A DNA stretch of 64,000 nt, taken from an uncultured Bacteroidales bacterium. GTDB taxonomy: Bacteria > Bacteroidota > Bacteroidia > Bacteroidales > Bacteroidaceae. Shown here piece after piece: positions 18,084 to 26,512 of this stretch (position 1 is its first letter; every line of letters starts with the position of its first letter). Made by a program: the position numbers and the translations under genes. Location: positions 1 through 64,000 of the forward strand of contig CADCLN010000010.1 of assembly GCA_902802265.1 (NCBI GenBank), given 5' to 3'. Under the pieces are notes generated by a model. The model was not told the origin of the DNA and searched no databases. It saw nothing but the letters and a program-made list of their open reading frames with translations.

Positions 18084-19106
18084 TTATCGTTGCACACGTC
18101 CGTTGGCGGCTCCGCCTGCGAGGGCTTCCACTTCCTCCACGCTGACCAGGTTGAAGTCGCCGTTGATGGTATGCTTCAGGGCGCTTGCTGCCACGGCAAA
18201 CTCCAGCGCCTCGCCCTGGGTCGGCTTGGTGAGCAGTCCGTGGATAAGGCCGCCCGAGAACGAGTCGCCGCCGCCGATGCGGTCGATAATGGGGTTCACG
18301 TCGTAACGCTTGCTCTGGTAGAACTCCTTGCCGTCGTAGATGAGTGCCTTCCAGCCGTTGTGGGTGGCTGAGAACGACTCGCGCAGGGTCGATACCACGT
18401 ATTCGAAGCCGAACTGGTCTTTCATCTGGCGGAAGATGCCCTCATAGCCGGCAGCATTCGTTTCGCCGCCTTCCACGTCGGCATCGGGCTTGAAGCCCAG
18501 GCAAAGCTCGGCATCCTCTTCGTTGCCGATGCACACGTCCACATATTGCATCAGGGGGCGCATGATGCTGATGGCCTTCTCGCTGGTCCAGAGCTTCTTG
18601 CGGAAGTTCAGGTCCACGCTCACCTTCACGCCATGCTTCTTAGCGGCGATGCAGGCCTGGCGCAAGCATTCGGCGCTCTGGTCGCTGATGGCGGGTGTGA
18701 TGCCACTCCAATGGAACCAGTCGGCTCCCTCGAAGATGGCGTCGAAGTCGAAGTCCTCGGGCTTAGCCTCGGCGATGGCAGAGTGTGCGCGGTCATAAAT
18801 CACCTTCGAGGGGCGCATCGAGGCACCCGTCTCGGCGTAGTACAGGCCGATGCGGTCGCCTCCGCGGGCGATGAACTGGGTATTCACGCCGTAGCGGCGG
18901 AGGGCGTTAACGGCTATCTGCCCGATCTCGTGCTTGGGCAACTTGCTCACGAAATAGCAGTCGTGGCCGTAGTTGGCGCAGCTGATGGCCACGTTGGCTT
19001 CGCCGCCGCCAGGAATGATGCGGAAACTCTCGGCCTGGATGAATCGGTCGTTACCTTCTGGAGAGAGGCGAAGCATGATTTCGCCCATTGTTACAATTTT
19101 TGCCAT
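18084..19106 (-). CDS. kdgK: 2-keto-3-deoxygluconate kinase (PfkB family)
   Basis: The 340-residue protein is a PfkB-type sugar kinase: MGEIMLRLSPEGNDRFIQA and PGGGEANVAI at the N-terminus, and IDRIGGGDSFSGGLIHGL with the catalytic Asp near the C-terminus. With eda directly downstream, phosphorylation of 2-keto-3-deoxygluconate is the natural assignment. It is first in the minus-strand run, with a TAATTTTG -7 element about 90 bases upstream and an operator-like palindromic site beside it. Confidence 0.92.
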   Translation of the reverse strand: MAKIVTMGEIMLRLSPEGNDRFIQAESFRIIPGGGEANVAISCANYGHDCYFVSKLPKHEIGQIAVNALRRYGVNTQFIARGGDRIGLYYAETGASMRPSKVIYDRAHSAIAEAKPEDFDFDAIFEGADWFHWSGITPAISDQSAECLRQACIAAKKHGVKVSVDLNFRKKLWTSEKAISIMRPLMQYVDVCIGNEEDAELCLGFKPDADVEGGETNAAGYEGIFRQMKDQFGFEYVVSTLRESFSATHNGWKALIYDGKEFYQSKRYDVNPIIDRIGGGDSFSGGLIHGLLTKPTQGEALEFAVAASALKHTINGDFNLVSVEEVEALAGGAANGRVQR

Positions 19107-19194
19107 GATTCTGTAATGTTTTTTCTAAGTTAAAGTTAATTATTTAAGTCAGTTGAATGTTTTCTTGACAAGGCTTTCTGCATTAAATATCGTG

Positions 19195-19202
19195 CAAAAT
19201 TA
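19195..19202 (-). promoter_or_regulatory. -7 promoter element for kdgK-eda
   Basis: On the minus strand this reads TAATTTTG followed by CACG, matching TAnnTTTG, 89 bases before the kdgK ATG. The upstream -33 region coincides with the operator-like site at 19220-19238. Confidence 0.5.
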
Positions 19203-19219
19203 AGAAAAATTGCCGAGAT

Positions 19220-19238
19220 TCGCACACTTTTCCGCGCG
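19220..19238. promoter_or_regulatory. Operator-like site 1 (kdgK side)
   Basis: TCGCACACTTTTCCGCGCG contains the blocks CGCACAC, CTTT and GCGCG that recur, on the opposite strand, in site 2 at 19328-19344. Its position over the -33 region of the kdgK promoter fits a repressor site. The protein binding it would most simply be the adjacent LacI-type regulator. Confidence 0.4.
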
Positions 19239-19308
19239 TTTTTTTAGAAAATCGCCGTTTTTAACAAGTTTTTTCTATTAACTTGCTTATTCAGAAAACA
19301 AAAATGCT

Positions 19309-19316
19309 TAACTTTG
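19309..19316 (+). promoter_or_regulatory. -7 promoter element for the LacI-type gene
   Basis: TAACTTTG, followed by CACG, fits TAnnTTTG. The nearest upstream TTG (19283-19285) is 23 bases away, slightly long. Transcription would begin close to 19323, just before operator-like site 2. Confidence 0.5.
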
Positions 19317-19327
19317 CACGCTTTTTC

Positions 19328-19344
19328 GCGCAAAGTGTGTGCGC
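19328..19344. promoter_or_regulatory. Operator-like site 2 (LacI-gene side)
   Basis: GCGCA-AAGTGTG-TGCGC is a perfect 5-bp inverted repeat around a 7-base centre, placed just downstream of the predicted start of the LacI-type gene. Its complement shares CGCACAC, ACTTT and GCGCG with site 1. The arrangement suggests autoregulation. Confidence 0.42.
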
Positions 19345-19401
19345 TTACAGCTATTTTAAGATAAGATAATTTAGGCATTTTAAGGTATAAAGAGAAGAGA
19401 T

Positions 19402-20472
19402 ATGGAAGTTCAGCCCAAAGTCCGCATCAAGGACATCGCCGAAATGGCAGGCGTATCCGTTGGCACCGTGGACCGTGTCATTCACGGGCGCACCAACGTT
19501 TCACGAAAATCCTACGAAAAGGTGCAACGTGTACTCAACGAGATTAACTACGTGCCCAACCACTACGCGTCGGCCCTGGCCAGCAATAAGGTGCACGAGT
19601 TTGCAGCCATCCTGCCCATGCACGAAGTGGACAGCTACTGGGCACGGGTGGAAAAGGGATTGTACGACGGCGTGAGAAAGTTCAACGATTTCAAAATCAG
19701 CTTCAAGGTGTTCAGCTACGACCCCTTCAACGACGAATCCTTCAAGACCGTCTGCGACGAACTCATCCAGTCCAAGCCAGACGCCGTCATCATCGGCCCC
19801 ATCTTCAACCACAACATCATGAAGAACTTCGTGGACCGTCTCTCCCAAGCCGAAATACCCTATGCTCTGCTCGACTCCAACTGGCCTGAATTCCAGCCTG
19901 TCACCTTCTACGGACAAGACTCCCTGAAGAGCGGCGAGTTTTCGGGACGCATCATGCACATGGCTACGGGCGGCGGCAAGAGCAAGATAGCCCTCTTCCG
20001 CGTGATGGGCGAAGGCCGCGTGGCCAGCCGCCAGCAGATGAACCGCGAGGTGGGCTTCCGCAACTACATGAAGGCCCATTGCCCCAAATGCCAGATTCTC
20101 GACGTGAACCTCTACGCCTACGACAAGGAGGGCATGAAGGAAATCCTCTCCGACTTCTTCACGCAGCACCCCGACGTGCTCTTTGCCCTCTCGTTCAACT
20201 CCAGCATCCACCTCGTGGGCAACTTCCTGCGTACCGAAATGCCCGACCATCCGCACGTGACGCTCCTGGGCTACGACGCGGTCGATGCCAACGTGCGATG
20301 CGTAAAGGACGGCATGGTGGATTTCCTCGTGGCGCAGCATCCCCACGACCAGGGACTCAACTGCTTCCGCACGATGTTCAACGCCTGCGTACTCCACATC
20401 AAGCAAAAACGCGACCACTACGTAAGCATCGAACTGCTCACTCGCGAGAATATTGATTTCTATACGGATTAG
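19402..20472 (+). CDS. LacI-family transcriptional regulator with sugar-binding domain
   Basis: The 356-residue protein begins with a LacI helix-turn-helix (KVRIKDIAEMAGVSVGTVDRVIHG, about 6-30) and hinge (NYVPNHYASALASNK), followed by a periplasmic-binding-protein-like effector domain (66-356). Divergent transcription from kdgK-eda, with operator-like sites between, points to control of 2-keto-3-deoxygluconate or uronate catabolism. The effector is unknown; KDG or KDPG would be the obvious candidates. Confidence 0.9.
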   Translation: MEVQPKVRIKDIAEMAGVSVGTVDRVIHGRTNVSRKSYEKVQRVLNEINYVPNHYASALASNKVHEFAAILPMHEVDSYWARVEKGLYDGVRKFNDFKISFKVFSYDPFNDESFKTVCDELIQSKPDAVIIGPIFNHNIMKNFVDRLSQAEIPYALLDSNWPEFQPVTFYGQDSLKSGEFSGRIMHMATGGGKSKIALFRVMGEGRVASRQQMNREVGFRNYMKAHCPKCQILDVNLYAYDKEGMKEILSDFFTQHPDVLFALSFNSSIHLVGNFLRTEMPDHPHVTLLGYDAVDANVRCVKDGMVDFLVAQHPHDQGLNCFRTMFNACVLHIKQKRDHYVSIELLTRENIDFYTD

Positions 20473-20482
20473 GGACGGATTT

Positions 20483-20634
20483 TTAGGACTACGAATTAGA
20501 CGATTCTTTAAAACAATAGATTGGACGGATTAAACAGATTTGGGAATCATAGTAGATTCTCAATCAGCATGTTTAATCCGTCCAATTCGTCTAATCCGTT
20601 CAATTCGTTCAATTCGTTCAATCCGTAGTCCTAA
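20483..20634. repeat. Nested inverted-repeat element downstream of the LacI-type gene
   Basis: An outer pair TTAGGACTACG (20483-20493) and CGTAGTCCTAA (20624-20634) encloses ATTAGACGA (20496-20504) paired with TCGTCTAAT (from 20587), which in turn encloses a perfect 17-bp pair, ATTGGACGGATTAAACA (20520-20536) and TGTTTAATCCGTCCAAT (20570-20586). The right half also holds three direct copies of TTCGTTCAA (about 20597-20621). The whole could fold into one long cruciform or transcript hairpin and may terminate both converging transcripts. Confidence 0.6.
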
Positions 20635-20647
20635 ACAATTCGTCGTC

Positions 20648-21220
20648 TTAAAAAATTCGTCGTCCTGTCAACTGCTGAAACACATTAAAAGCCCCATCCT
20701 TGTCAGCCAGCACCTCTTTCTTGCAAGCATTCACAGCCTGATAGCTGACTGTCTGGAACCTGTGCCCCTCCGCCGACAGATAAATCTCGTTGAAATATTT
20801 CACAGCCTACGCCTCCAGCTTGTACGGAATATCAACCAGCTGGAAAAACATCTGCACGTATCTGGCAGGCATCTTGGTGCGACGGTACTTGGCGGGAATC
20901 AGATCGTCGAAATGCAGGATGATGTTCCGGCACCTGTGCACACGATCCTCGTTTTCGCCAAAGAGAGCCACCTCCGTCGGGGTGATGCCCGTCCCCTTGC
21001 TCGATTCGATTACCTGCTTCACGATGAGGTGCTCCACCTCCAGCTTCTGCCTGTAGCTGGTCACCTCCACGGCCATGCGCTCTAGCTGACGCTCGTCGCA
21101 GTTCTTGTATCTAATGGCATATAGAAAGCGCTCCGCGTTGAACTTGGAAACCGCCGCGAGTATCTGGTCAAAACCATCTTCGGGGGCGTATATTGTAGCC
21201 TTGTAATACATGTCTTTCAA
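20648..21220 (-). pseudogene. Uncharacterised protein gene interrupted by an in-frame TAG
   Basis: From the ATG at 21220 the frame encodes 137 residues and stops at TAG 20809-20807. The same frame then stays open for 52 more protein-like codons (AVKYFNEIYLSAEGHRFQTV and on to LTGRRIF) before TAA at 20650-20648, so the intact protein would be about 190 residues. The stop falls in the middle of what reads as one continuous domain. I recognise no family. A nonsense mutation is the simplest reading; sequencing error or read-through are alternatives. A later ATG at 21211 could also be the start. Confidence 0.6.
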
Positions 21221-21251
21221 AAATTGTCTGTAAAATTACAAAACCGAAACA

Positions 21252-21284
21252 TTTGGTAGTTTCAGGAAAAAAGTCGTAACTTTA
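21252..21284 (+). promoter_or_regulatory. Promoter of the secreted metallopeptidase-like gene
   Basis: TTTG (21252-21255), 21 bases of spacer, then TAACTTTA (21277-21284), one mismatch from TAnnTTTG. The ATG at 21322 is 37 bases further on. Confidence 0.5.
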
Positions 21285-21321
21285 CCGCAAAATCTTTAAC
21301 TAACTAATCATTTTTTACAGC

Positions 21322-23901
21322 ATGAAAACTTTAACTACCCTCCTCCTCGCCCTGGTCATGACCGCCATCGGGCAGGCAAAATTGCCGGCAGAGACCGACT
21401 CCATCAGCGAGCAGAACCCGCTGGACGCTACCCAGTACATCAATAACCCCGACTTCGAGGTGAACAGCACCAACGGCTGGGATGTCAGCAACATGCAGTC
21501 GCAGACAAACTCGTCGTTCACGAAGAAACATGGCGGCACGTATGTGGAGAAATGGACCTCGCAGGGAAACGCCGTGGGCAACGGAAGCGTCAGCCAGCTG
21601 CTGAAAGGGCTGCCACTCGGACTGTACCGCCTCACCGTGGCCGCGCAGAACCTGTCGCAGAACAACACCACAAAGCGCAACAGGGGAGCCAGCATCTATG
21701 CGGGCGAAGCGCAGACCCCAGTCTATACGCCCAAAGACTATAGCGTGGACTTCATTTGCATCAGCGGACAGGTGGAAATCGGATTCCTGGCCGTAAGCGC
21801 ACAAGGCAACTGGATTGCCGTGGACAACTTCCGCCTCTACCAGATTGGCCAGGTGAGCGACTCCATCGTCCGCCAGACGCTCAGCAACTTGGTGGACGAA
21901 GCCAACCGGCTGCTGCAAAGCAAGATATCCACCAACACCTACCAGCCGCTCCGGGAAAAAACCTACGCCGCCAACCGCTACCTGGAAAGCGACTCTGTGG
22001 AGTATAGCCCCGACATCGCCTACGAACTGCAGGAAGCCATCGCCGCCGCCAAGGTGAGCGAGAGCGAATACATCACGCTGTCCGACAAGGTCGCCTCGAC
22101 ACAAGCCGTTTACGACCCCGAAAAACAAGGAGCCGACGACCTGCTTGCCGTCATCGACCAGGCCTTGGAACTGATGAGTAGCGGCGAACTGACAAGCGAA
22201 AACCTCGCCACCACCCTCCTCGCCCTGGACAAGGCCATACTCGCCTTCCAGCTGGCCAACGCCACACCAGGCACAGGTACAGCACCACAGGTGTCCTACA
22301 CGAACCACTACGTGGCCACAGGGTCCACCCAGGCCCTCGTGCGAGCCACCTCAAGCGGCGCCAACGTCCTGGAGCGAGGCGTATGCTGGAGCACAAGCCA
22401 CAACCCCACCGTACTGGACGAGCGCACCACCAAGTCGTTCTCCCTCAACGGCACCATCTACCACATCAAGGGCCTACAGCCCGCCACCGTCTATTACGTG
22501 CGGCCCTACATCATGAACAAGACCTACACCGTGGCCTACGGCGACGAGGTGAAAATCGTCACACACCCCAAAGGCACCTGCACAGGATCGTGGAACGAAG
22601 GCGCCCCCACCGAGGAAGCTAACGCACGATGCCGCAACGCCATCAAGGAGACCATCGAATACTTCAACGAATGGACAGGCATCCGAGGCTTCCACCTCAC
22701 CGGCAACTACGGAGCCGGCACCCAGACCGCCGACTGCTCCTACGGCGGATGGATGCGCATCGGACCCAACGCCGGCAACCAGGCCATCGGAACCGTCCTG
22801 CACGAAACAGGACACGGCGTGGGCGTGGGCACACAAGACCGATGGTGGGACACCAACGTGCACGACTGGGTGTGGAAAGGACGCGAAACCACCGACGTCT
22901 ATCATTTCCTCGAAAACCAATACAACAACCCCGACTACGTCTTCGTGGGCGACCGCCAACACGGATGGGGACAAAACGCCTCCTACGACTGGCTCGTGAA
23001 CGGAGCCGACAAGGACAAACACCAGGAACTGCAATACATCGGCGGCATGTGCATCCTCCACGGACTCTTCATCGACGGACTCTGCCCCACCAGCAACGAC
23101 CTCAACGGCATCTCCGGCTACACCTACAACTTCGACGACTCCACAAAATACTACCTCATGAACAAGGACGCAGAACGCGGACTGGGCAACGGACTGCTCT
23201 TCCAGCGCAACAACAGCTCCGTAAGCTGGAAACCCCTCCTACAGAACGAACAGGTGAGCGACTCCGCAGCCTGGTACATCGAATTCAACGCCCAGCGAGG
23301 CTACTACCTCTTCCGCAACGCCCTCACAGGCCGATACCTCACCCACTCAGCCACAGGCTCCATGGTGACGATGAAAAGCACCAAGTCGCCCAGCACAACC
23401 GAACTCTTCCAGCTGATGCCCGACCGAACCGACGTGACACTCTCCGGCAACGACACCCAGCTCACCACCCACGGATACTGGTTCACATGGGTCGGCACCG
23501 GAACCGACAACAAACCCATCAACAAAGCCATGGGCGCCAACGTCTTCGGTTCGCGCACAGGCTACGGCAGCATCCCACAGGTAGCCTTCGACTATAGCGA
23601 CAACGCCACCCAGCAACAATGGATCATCATCAGCCAAAACGAACTGGAAACCTACCAGAAAATCCTGGGCGTGGAACACCACGAACCCGAAACCAAGAAG
23701 GGCGACCTCGACGGCGACGGCAAACTGACCGTGGAGGACATCGTCCTGCTTATCGAGATATACCTCAACCCCACATCCGAACCCGTTGAACCCATCAACG
23801 ACATCGACGGCGACGGACAACTCTCCGTAAACGACATCGCACAACTCATCGAACTCTACCTGAACGAAAACGGCGAACCACAAAACGGCGAAGAAGAATA
23901 A
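21322..23901 (+). CDS. Secreted putative zinc metallopeptidase with type I dockerin
   Basis: The 859-residue protein has a signal peptide (1-19), a carbohydrate-binding-like beta domain (about 35-175), a helical FIVAR-like segment (180-310), an Fn3-like domain (323-415), and a central domain with HETGH (494-498) and G501, the start of a HExxHxxGxxH zincin motif; the third ligand position (504) is Thr. A beta-trefoil-like region follows (about 605-775). Residues 793-850 hold two dockerin repeats, each with a DxDGDGxL calcium loop and LIE(I/L)YL helix. Exported peptidase or glycan-related adhesin is likely. It ends 9 bases before a polygalacturonase gene. Confidence 0.75.
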   Translation: MKTLTTLLLALVMTAIGQAKLPAETDSISEQNPLDATQYINNPDFEVNSTNGWDVSNMQSQTNSSFTKKHGGTYVEKWTSQGNAVGNGSVSQLLKGLPLGLYRLTVAAQNLSQNNTTKRNRGASIYAGEAQTPVYTPKDYSVDFICISGQVEIGFLAVSAQGNWIAVDNFRLYQIGQVSDSIVRQTLSNLVDEANRLLQSKISTNTYQPLREKTYAANRYLESDSVEYSPDIAYELQEAIAAAKVSESEYITLSDKVASTQAVYDPEKQGADDLLAVIDQALELMSSGELTSENLATTLLALDKAILAFQLANATPGTGTAPQVSYTNHYVATGSTQALVRATSSGANVLERGVCWSTSHNPTVLDERTTKSFSLNGTIYHIKGLQPATVYYVRPYIMNKTYTVAYGDEVKIVTHPKGTCTGSWNEGAPTEEANARCRNAIKETIEYFNEWTGIRGFHLTGNYGAGTQTADCSYGGWMRIGPNAGNQAIGTVLHETGHGVGVGTQDRWWDTNVHDWVWKGRETTDVYHFLENQYNNPDYVFVGDRQHGWGQNASYDWLVNGADKDKHQELQYIGGMCILHGLFIDGLCPTSNDLNGISGYTYNFDDSTKYYLMNKDAERGLGNGLLFQRNNSSVSWKPLLQNEQVSDSAAWYIEFNAQRGYYLFRNALTGRYLTHSATGSMVTMKSTKSPSTTELFQLMPDRTDVTLSGNDTQLTTHGYWFTWVGTGTDNKPINKAMGANVFGSRTGYGSIPQVAFDYSDNATQQQWIIISQNELETYQKILGVEHHEPETKKGDLDGDGKLTVEDIVLLIEIYLNPTSEPVEPINDIDGDGQLSVNDIAQLIELYLNENGEPQNGEEE

Positions 23902-23910
23902 CACCACGAC

Positions 23911-25281
23911 ATGAAACGAACATTAACGATACTGGCGGCCTGCACACTCATCTGCACAACACCCTTCGCCAAAAAGAAAGAACCCGCCAAAGACCTGTGG
24001 CCCGACGGGACCGAAATCAGCCCCTGGTTCAAAGACACCACCCGCGTGGACATCCGCCGGCTGGGCAAAACCTACCGAGTGACCGACTACGGCGTGGTGA
24101 ACGACGGACGTATCCACACCCAGGAAATGCAAAACCTGATTGACCGCGCAGCCCAGGACGGCGGAGGCGTCATTCTCGTGCCCGAAGGGACATATCTGAC
24201 GGGAGCCATCTTCTTCAAGCAAGGCGTGCACCTGCACCTGCTGAAAGGAGCCACCCTCCAGGGCAGCAACGACCCCAGCGACTACCCCATCGTGCAGACA
24301 CGCATCGAGGGCGAAACCTGCCAATACTACTCCGCACTCGTCAACGCCGACCACCTCGACGGCTTCACCATATCGGGTGAAGGAACCATCGACGGCAACG
24401 GCTACACCTTCTGGAAACACTTCTGGGAACGGCGCTCGTGGAACCCCAAATGCACGAACAAGGACGAACAACGCCCCCGACTGGTCTATGTATCCAACTC
24501 GAAAAACGTGCAGATTGAAGGCATCCACCTGCAGAACTCCCCCTTCTGGACCACACATATTTATAATTGCGAAAACGTGAAACTCCTGCGCCTGCACATC
24601 TACTCGCCCGCCAAGCCCGTCAAAGCCCCATCCACAGACGCCATCGACCTGGACGTGGCCAAAAACATCCTGGTGAAAGACTGCTACATGTCGGTCAACG
24701 ACGACGCCGTAGCCATCAAGGGCGGCAAGGGACCCTACGCCGACGCCTTCCGCACCAGATATGAAGGCGTGGACCTCTCGAAATTCCCCGAAATGCAAGG
24801 CGACGGAGCCAACGAGAACATCCTCATCGAGGACTGTGTGTACGGCTTCTGCCACGGCTGCCTCACACTCGGATCGGAAAGCGTCTTCGACCACAACATC
24901 GTGCTCAGGCGCATCCGCGTGGACGAGGCCAACAACTTGCTCTGGCTGAAAATGCGCCCCGACACCCCACAACGCTACGAATACGTCCGCGTAGAGGACA
25001 TCACGGGCAACGGCAAAAACTTCATCTACATCGCCCCGTGGACCCAGTTCTACGACCTAAAAGGACGGCAGGACACACCCATGTCATACTCCGACCACAT
25101 CACCATGCGCAACATCCAGTTCGACTGCAATACCTTCTTCAACGTGACCGCTCGGCCCGACCAGTACCGACTGACAAACTTCACGTTTGAAAACATCAAC
25201 GTGACGGCTCTCAAGCCCGACTTTCATGCAGAATATGTGGAGAATTTCACCATAAAGAATGTTTCTGCAACAAAAAAATAA
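23911..25281 (+). CDS. GH28 family polygalacturonase, secreted
   Basis: The 456-residue protein has a signal peptide (about 1-20) and a right-handed beta-helix with GH28 motifs: STDAIDLD (in place of NTDGxD), NDDAVAIKGG, CHGCLTLGSE (in place of GHG) and WLKMR (in place of RIK). The Asp residues are kept. It would hydrolyse alpha-1,4-galacturonosyl bonds of pectin, probably in the periplasm, yielding substrates that lead to the KduI and KdgK-Eda steps encoded nearby. It is probably co-transcribed with the preceding secreted protein. Confidence 0.9.
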   Translation: MKRTLTILAACTLICTTPFAKKKEPAKDLWPDGTEISPWFKDTTRVDIRRLGKTYRVTDYGVVNDGRIHTQEMQNLIDRAAQDGGGVILVPEGTYLTGAIFFKQGVHLHLLKGATLQGSNDPSDYPIVQTRIEGETCQYYSALVNADHLDGFTISGEGTIDGNGYTFWKHFWERRSWNPKCTNKDEQRPRLVYVSNSKNVQIEGIHLQNSPFWTTHIYNCENVKLLRLHIYSPAKPVKAPSTDAIDLDVAKNILVKDCYMSVNDDAVAIKGGKGPYADAFRTRYEGVDLSKFPEMQGDGANENILIEDCVYGFCHGCLTLGSESVFDHNIVLRRIRVDEANNLLWLKMRPDTPQRYEYVRVEDITGNGKNFIYIAPWTQFYDLKGRQDTPMSYSDHITMRNIQFDCNTFFNVTARPDQYRLTNFTFENINVTALKPDFHAEYVENFTIKNVSATKK

Positions 25282-25289
25282 CACTTTTC

Positions 25290-25320
25290 TTTGCCAAATC
25301 ACCAAATTACCCTAATTTTG
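25290..25320 (+). promoter_or_regulatory. Promoter of the STAS/RsbW operon
   Basis: TTTG (25290-25293), N19, TAATTTTG (25313-25320) is a full match to the Bacteroidetes primary-sigma consensus, 26 bases before the ATG at 25347. Confidence 0.7.
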
Positions 25321-25346
25321 CAAAAAGTTATCAAAATATACGCACT

Positions 25347-25649
25347 ATGACAATCAACATTATCGAAGAAAATGGTGGTGTGACCGGCATCCTCGACGGC
25401 CGCCTCGACACGGCTGCCGTAGCCGAGTTCACCCAGGACATGAAACCTCTGTTTGACAACGCAGACAAGCACATCGTGCTCGACTGCGAAAAGATGTCGT
25501 TCATCAGCAGCTCCGGACTCCGACTATTCCTGAGCCTGCGCAAATCAACCCTGGAAATGGGCGGCGACGTGACCATCCGAAACGTTTTACCTGCCGTTAA
25601 GCAAGTGTTCACGATTACAGGATTCTATTCGCTCTTCAACTTTCAATAA
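25347..25649 (+). CDS. STAS-domain anti-sigma factor antagonist (SpoIIAA/RsbV-like), copy 1
   Basis: The 100-residue product is a single STAS domain. DCEKMSFISSSGLRLFLSLRK contains the conserved Ser (in SSSGLR) that the partner kinase phosphorylates. Unphosphorylated, such proteins bind the kinase and release its other target. It shares its transcription unit with an RsbW-like kinase and a second STAS protein, but is separated from them by a terminator-like hairpin, so its level may differ. Confidence 0.9.
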   Translation: MTINIIEENGGVTGILDGRLDTAAVAEFTQDMKPLFDNADKHIVLDCEKMSFISSSGLRLFLSLRKSTLEMGGDVTIRNVLPAVKQVFTITGFYSLFNFQ

Positions 25650-25665
25650 ACCGTAACACAACAGC

Positions 25666-25743
25666 AAAAGGGGCTAGGCAAGACGATACCGGAAAACCGC
25701 GAGAGAGATAACAACCATACGGACGCCTGCCTCCCCTTTTTTT
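25666..25743 (+). terminator. Terminator or attenuator between STAS copy 1 and the kinase gene
   Basis: AAAAGGGG (25666-25673) and GGCA shortly after pair with TGCC and CCCCTTTT (25733-25740), followed by a T-run. The loop is large (about 50 bases) and could fold on itself. It would partly terminate transcription from the promoter at 25290. Confidence 0.45.
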
Positions 25744-25765
25744 ACTTAAACCCGAAGCCTTTATC

Positions 25766-26182
25766 ATGGAAAAACAGCTGACACTCATCAACAAAACAGA
25801 ACAGATAACCATACTGGCTGACTTTGTCAACGAAATATGCGAAGAGCTCCATCTCGACATGATGCTCAGCTTCAACCTCAACCTGGTCCTTGAAGAAGCT
25901 GTCACCAACGTCATCATGTATGCCTATCCGCAAGACGAAGAGCACACCATGACACTCAAGGCCTGGACAGAAGACAGCAAACTGACCTTCCAACTGAGCG
26001 ACCAGGGAAAACCCTTCAACCCCATCAAGGAGGCACCCCAGGTGGACACCACCCTCTCGGCCGAAGAAAGAGACATCGGCGGACTGGGCATTTTCCTCAT
26101 CCAGCAAATGATGGACGAAGTGGAATACGAGTACAAGGACAACTCCAACGTGCTCACGATGAAAAAAAATATTAACCCATAA
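25766..26182 (+). CDS. RsbW/SpoIIAB-like serine kinase (HATPase)
   Basis: The 138-residue protein is a lone GHKL ATP-binding domain: LNLVLEEAVTNVIMYAY (N-box), LSDQGKPFNP (G1 region) and GGLGIFLIQQMMDEVEYE (G2 region). It lacks a histidine-phosphorylation domain, as expected for the anti-sigma kinases, which phosphorylate a Ser on a STAS partner. STAS genes flank it on both sides. No sigma factor and no PP2C phosphatase is encoded nearby. Confidence 0.88.
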   Translation: MEKQLTLINKTEQITILADFVNEICEELHLDMMLSFNLNLVLEEAVTNVIMYAYPQDEEHTMTLKAWTEDSKLTFQLSDQGKPFNPIKEAPQVDTTLSAEERDIGGLGIFLIQQMMDEVEYEYKDNSNVLTMKKNINP

Positions 26183-26197
26183 AAAACGACCATTCAC

Positions 26198-26473
26198 ATG
26201 AAAACAGTTTATATCGACGGTCCCCTCGACGCCGTTCACCTCGACGAAGTGAAGGAAAAAATTGCAGAGGCAAACCCACACCTGGGAGATGTCATCACCC
26301 TCGACTGCACAGACATGTCCTACATCTGCAGCTCCGGCCTGAGAGTATTCCTGCAAATGCACAAGGACGTGACGGCCGCAGGCGGCAAACTCATCATCAA
26401 GGGACTGCAACCGCTTGTGAAAAACGTCTTCAACATGACAGGCTTCTCCAACGTGTTCAACCTGGAAGACTAA
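26198..26473 (+). CDS. STAS-domain anti-sigma factor antagonist, copy 2
   Basis: The 91-residue STAS domain carries CTDMSYICSSGLRVFLQMHK, with the phospho-acceptor Ser in CSSGLR. It starts 15 bases after the kinase. The two STAS proteins have clearly diverged, so they may carry different inputs or outputs for one kinase. Confidence 0.9.
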   Translation: MKTVYIDGPLDAVHLDEVKEKIAEANPHLGDVITLDCTDMSYICSSGLRVFLQMHKDVTAAGGKLIIKGLQPLVKNVFNMTGFSNVFNLED

Positions 26474-26512
26474 CACCCTGGAAACTTTTGTAGAGAACAG
26501 AAGGAAAGAGAG

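Noticed and set aside
22629-23597. 322-codon Arg/His-rich frame on the plus strand
   Set aside because: It is an alternative frame of the 859-residue secreted protein, produced by high GC content.
25666-25743. Small RNA gene between STAS and kinase genes
   Set aside because: A hairpin with a T-run explains it more simply as a terminator or attenuator; no separate promoter was found.
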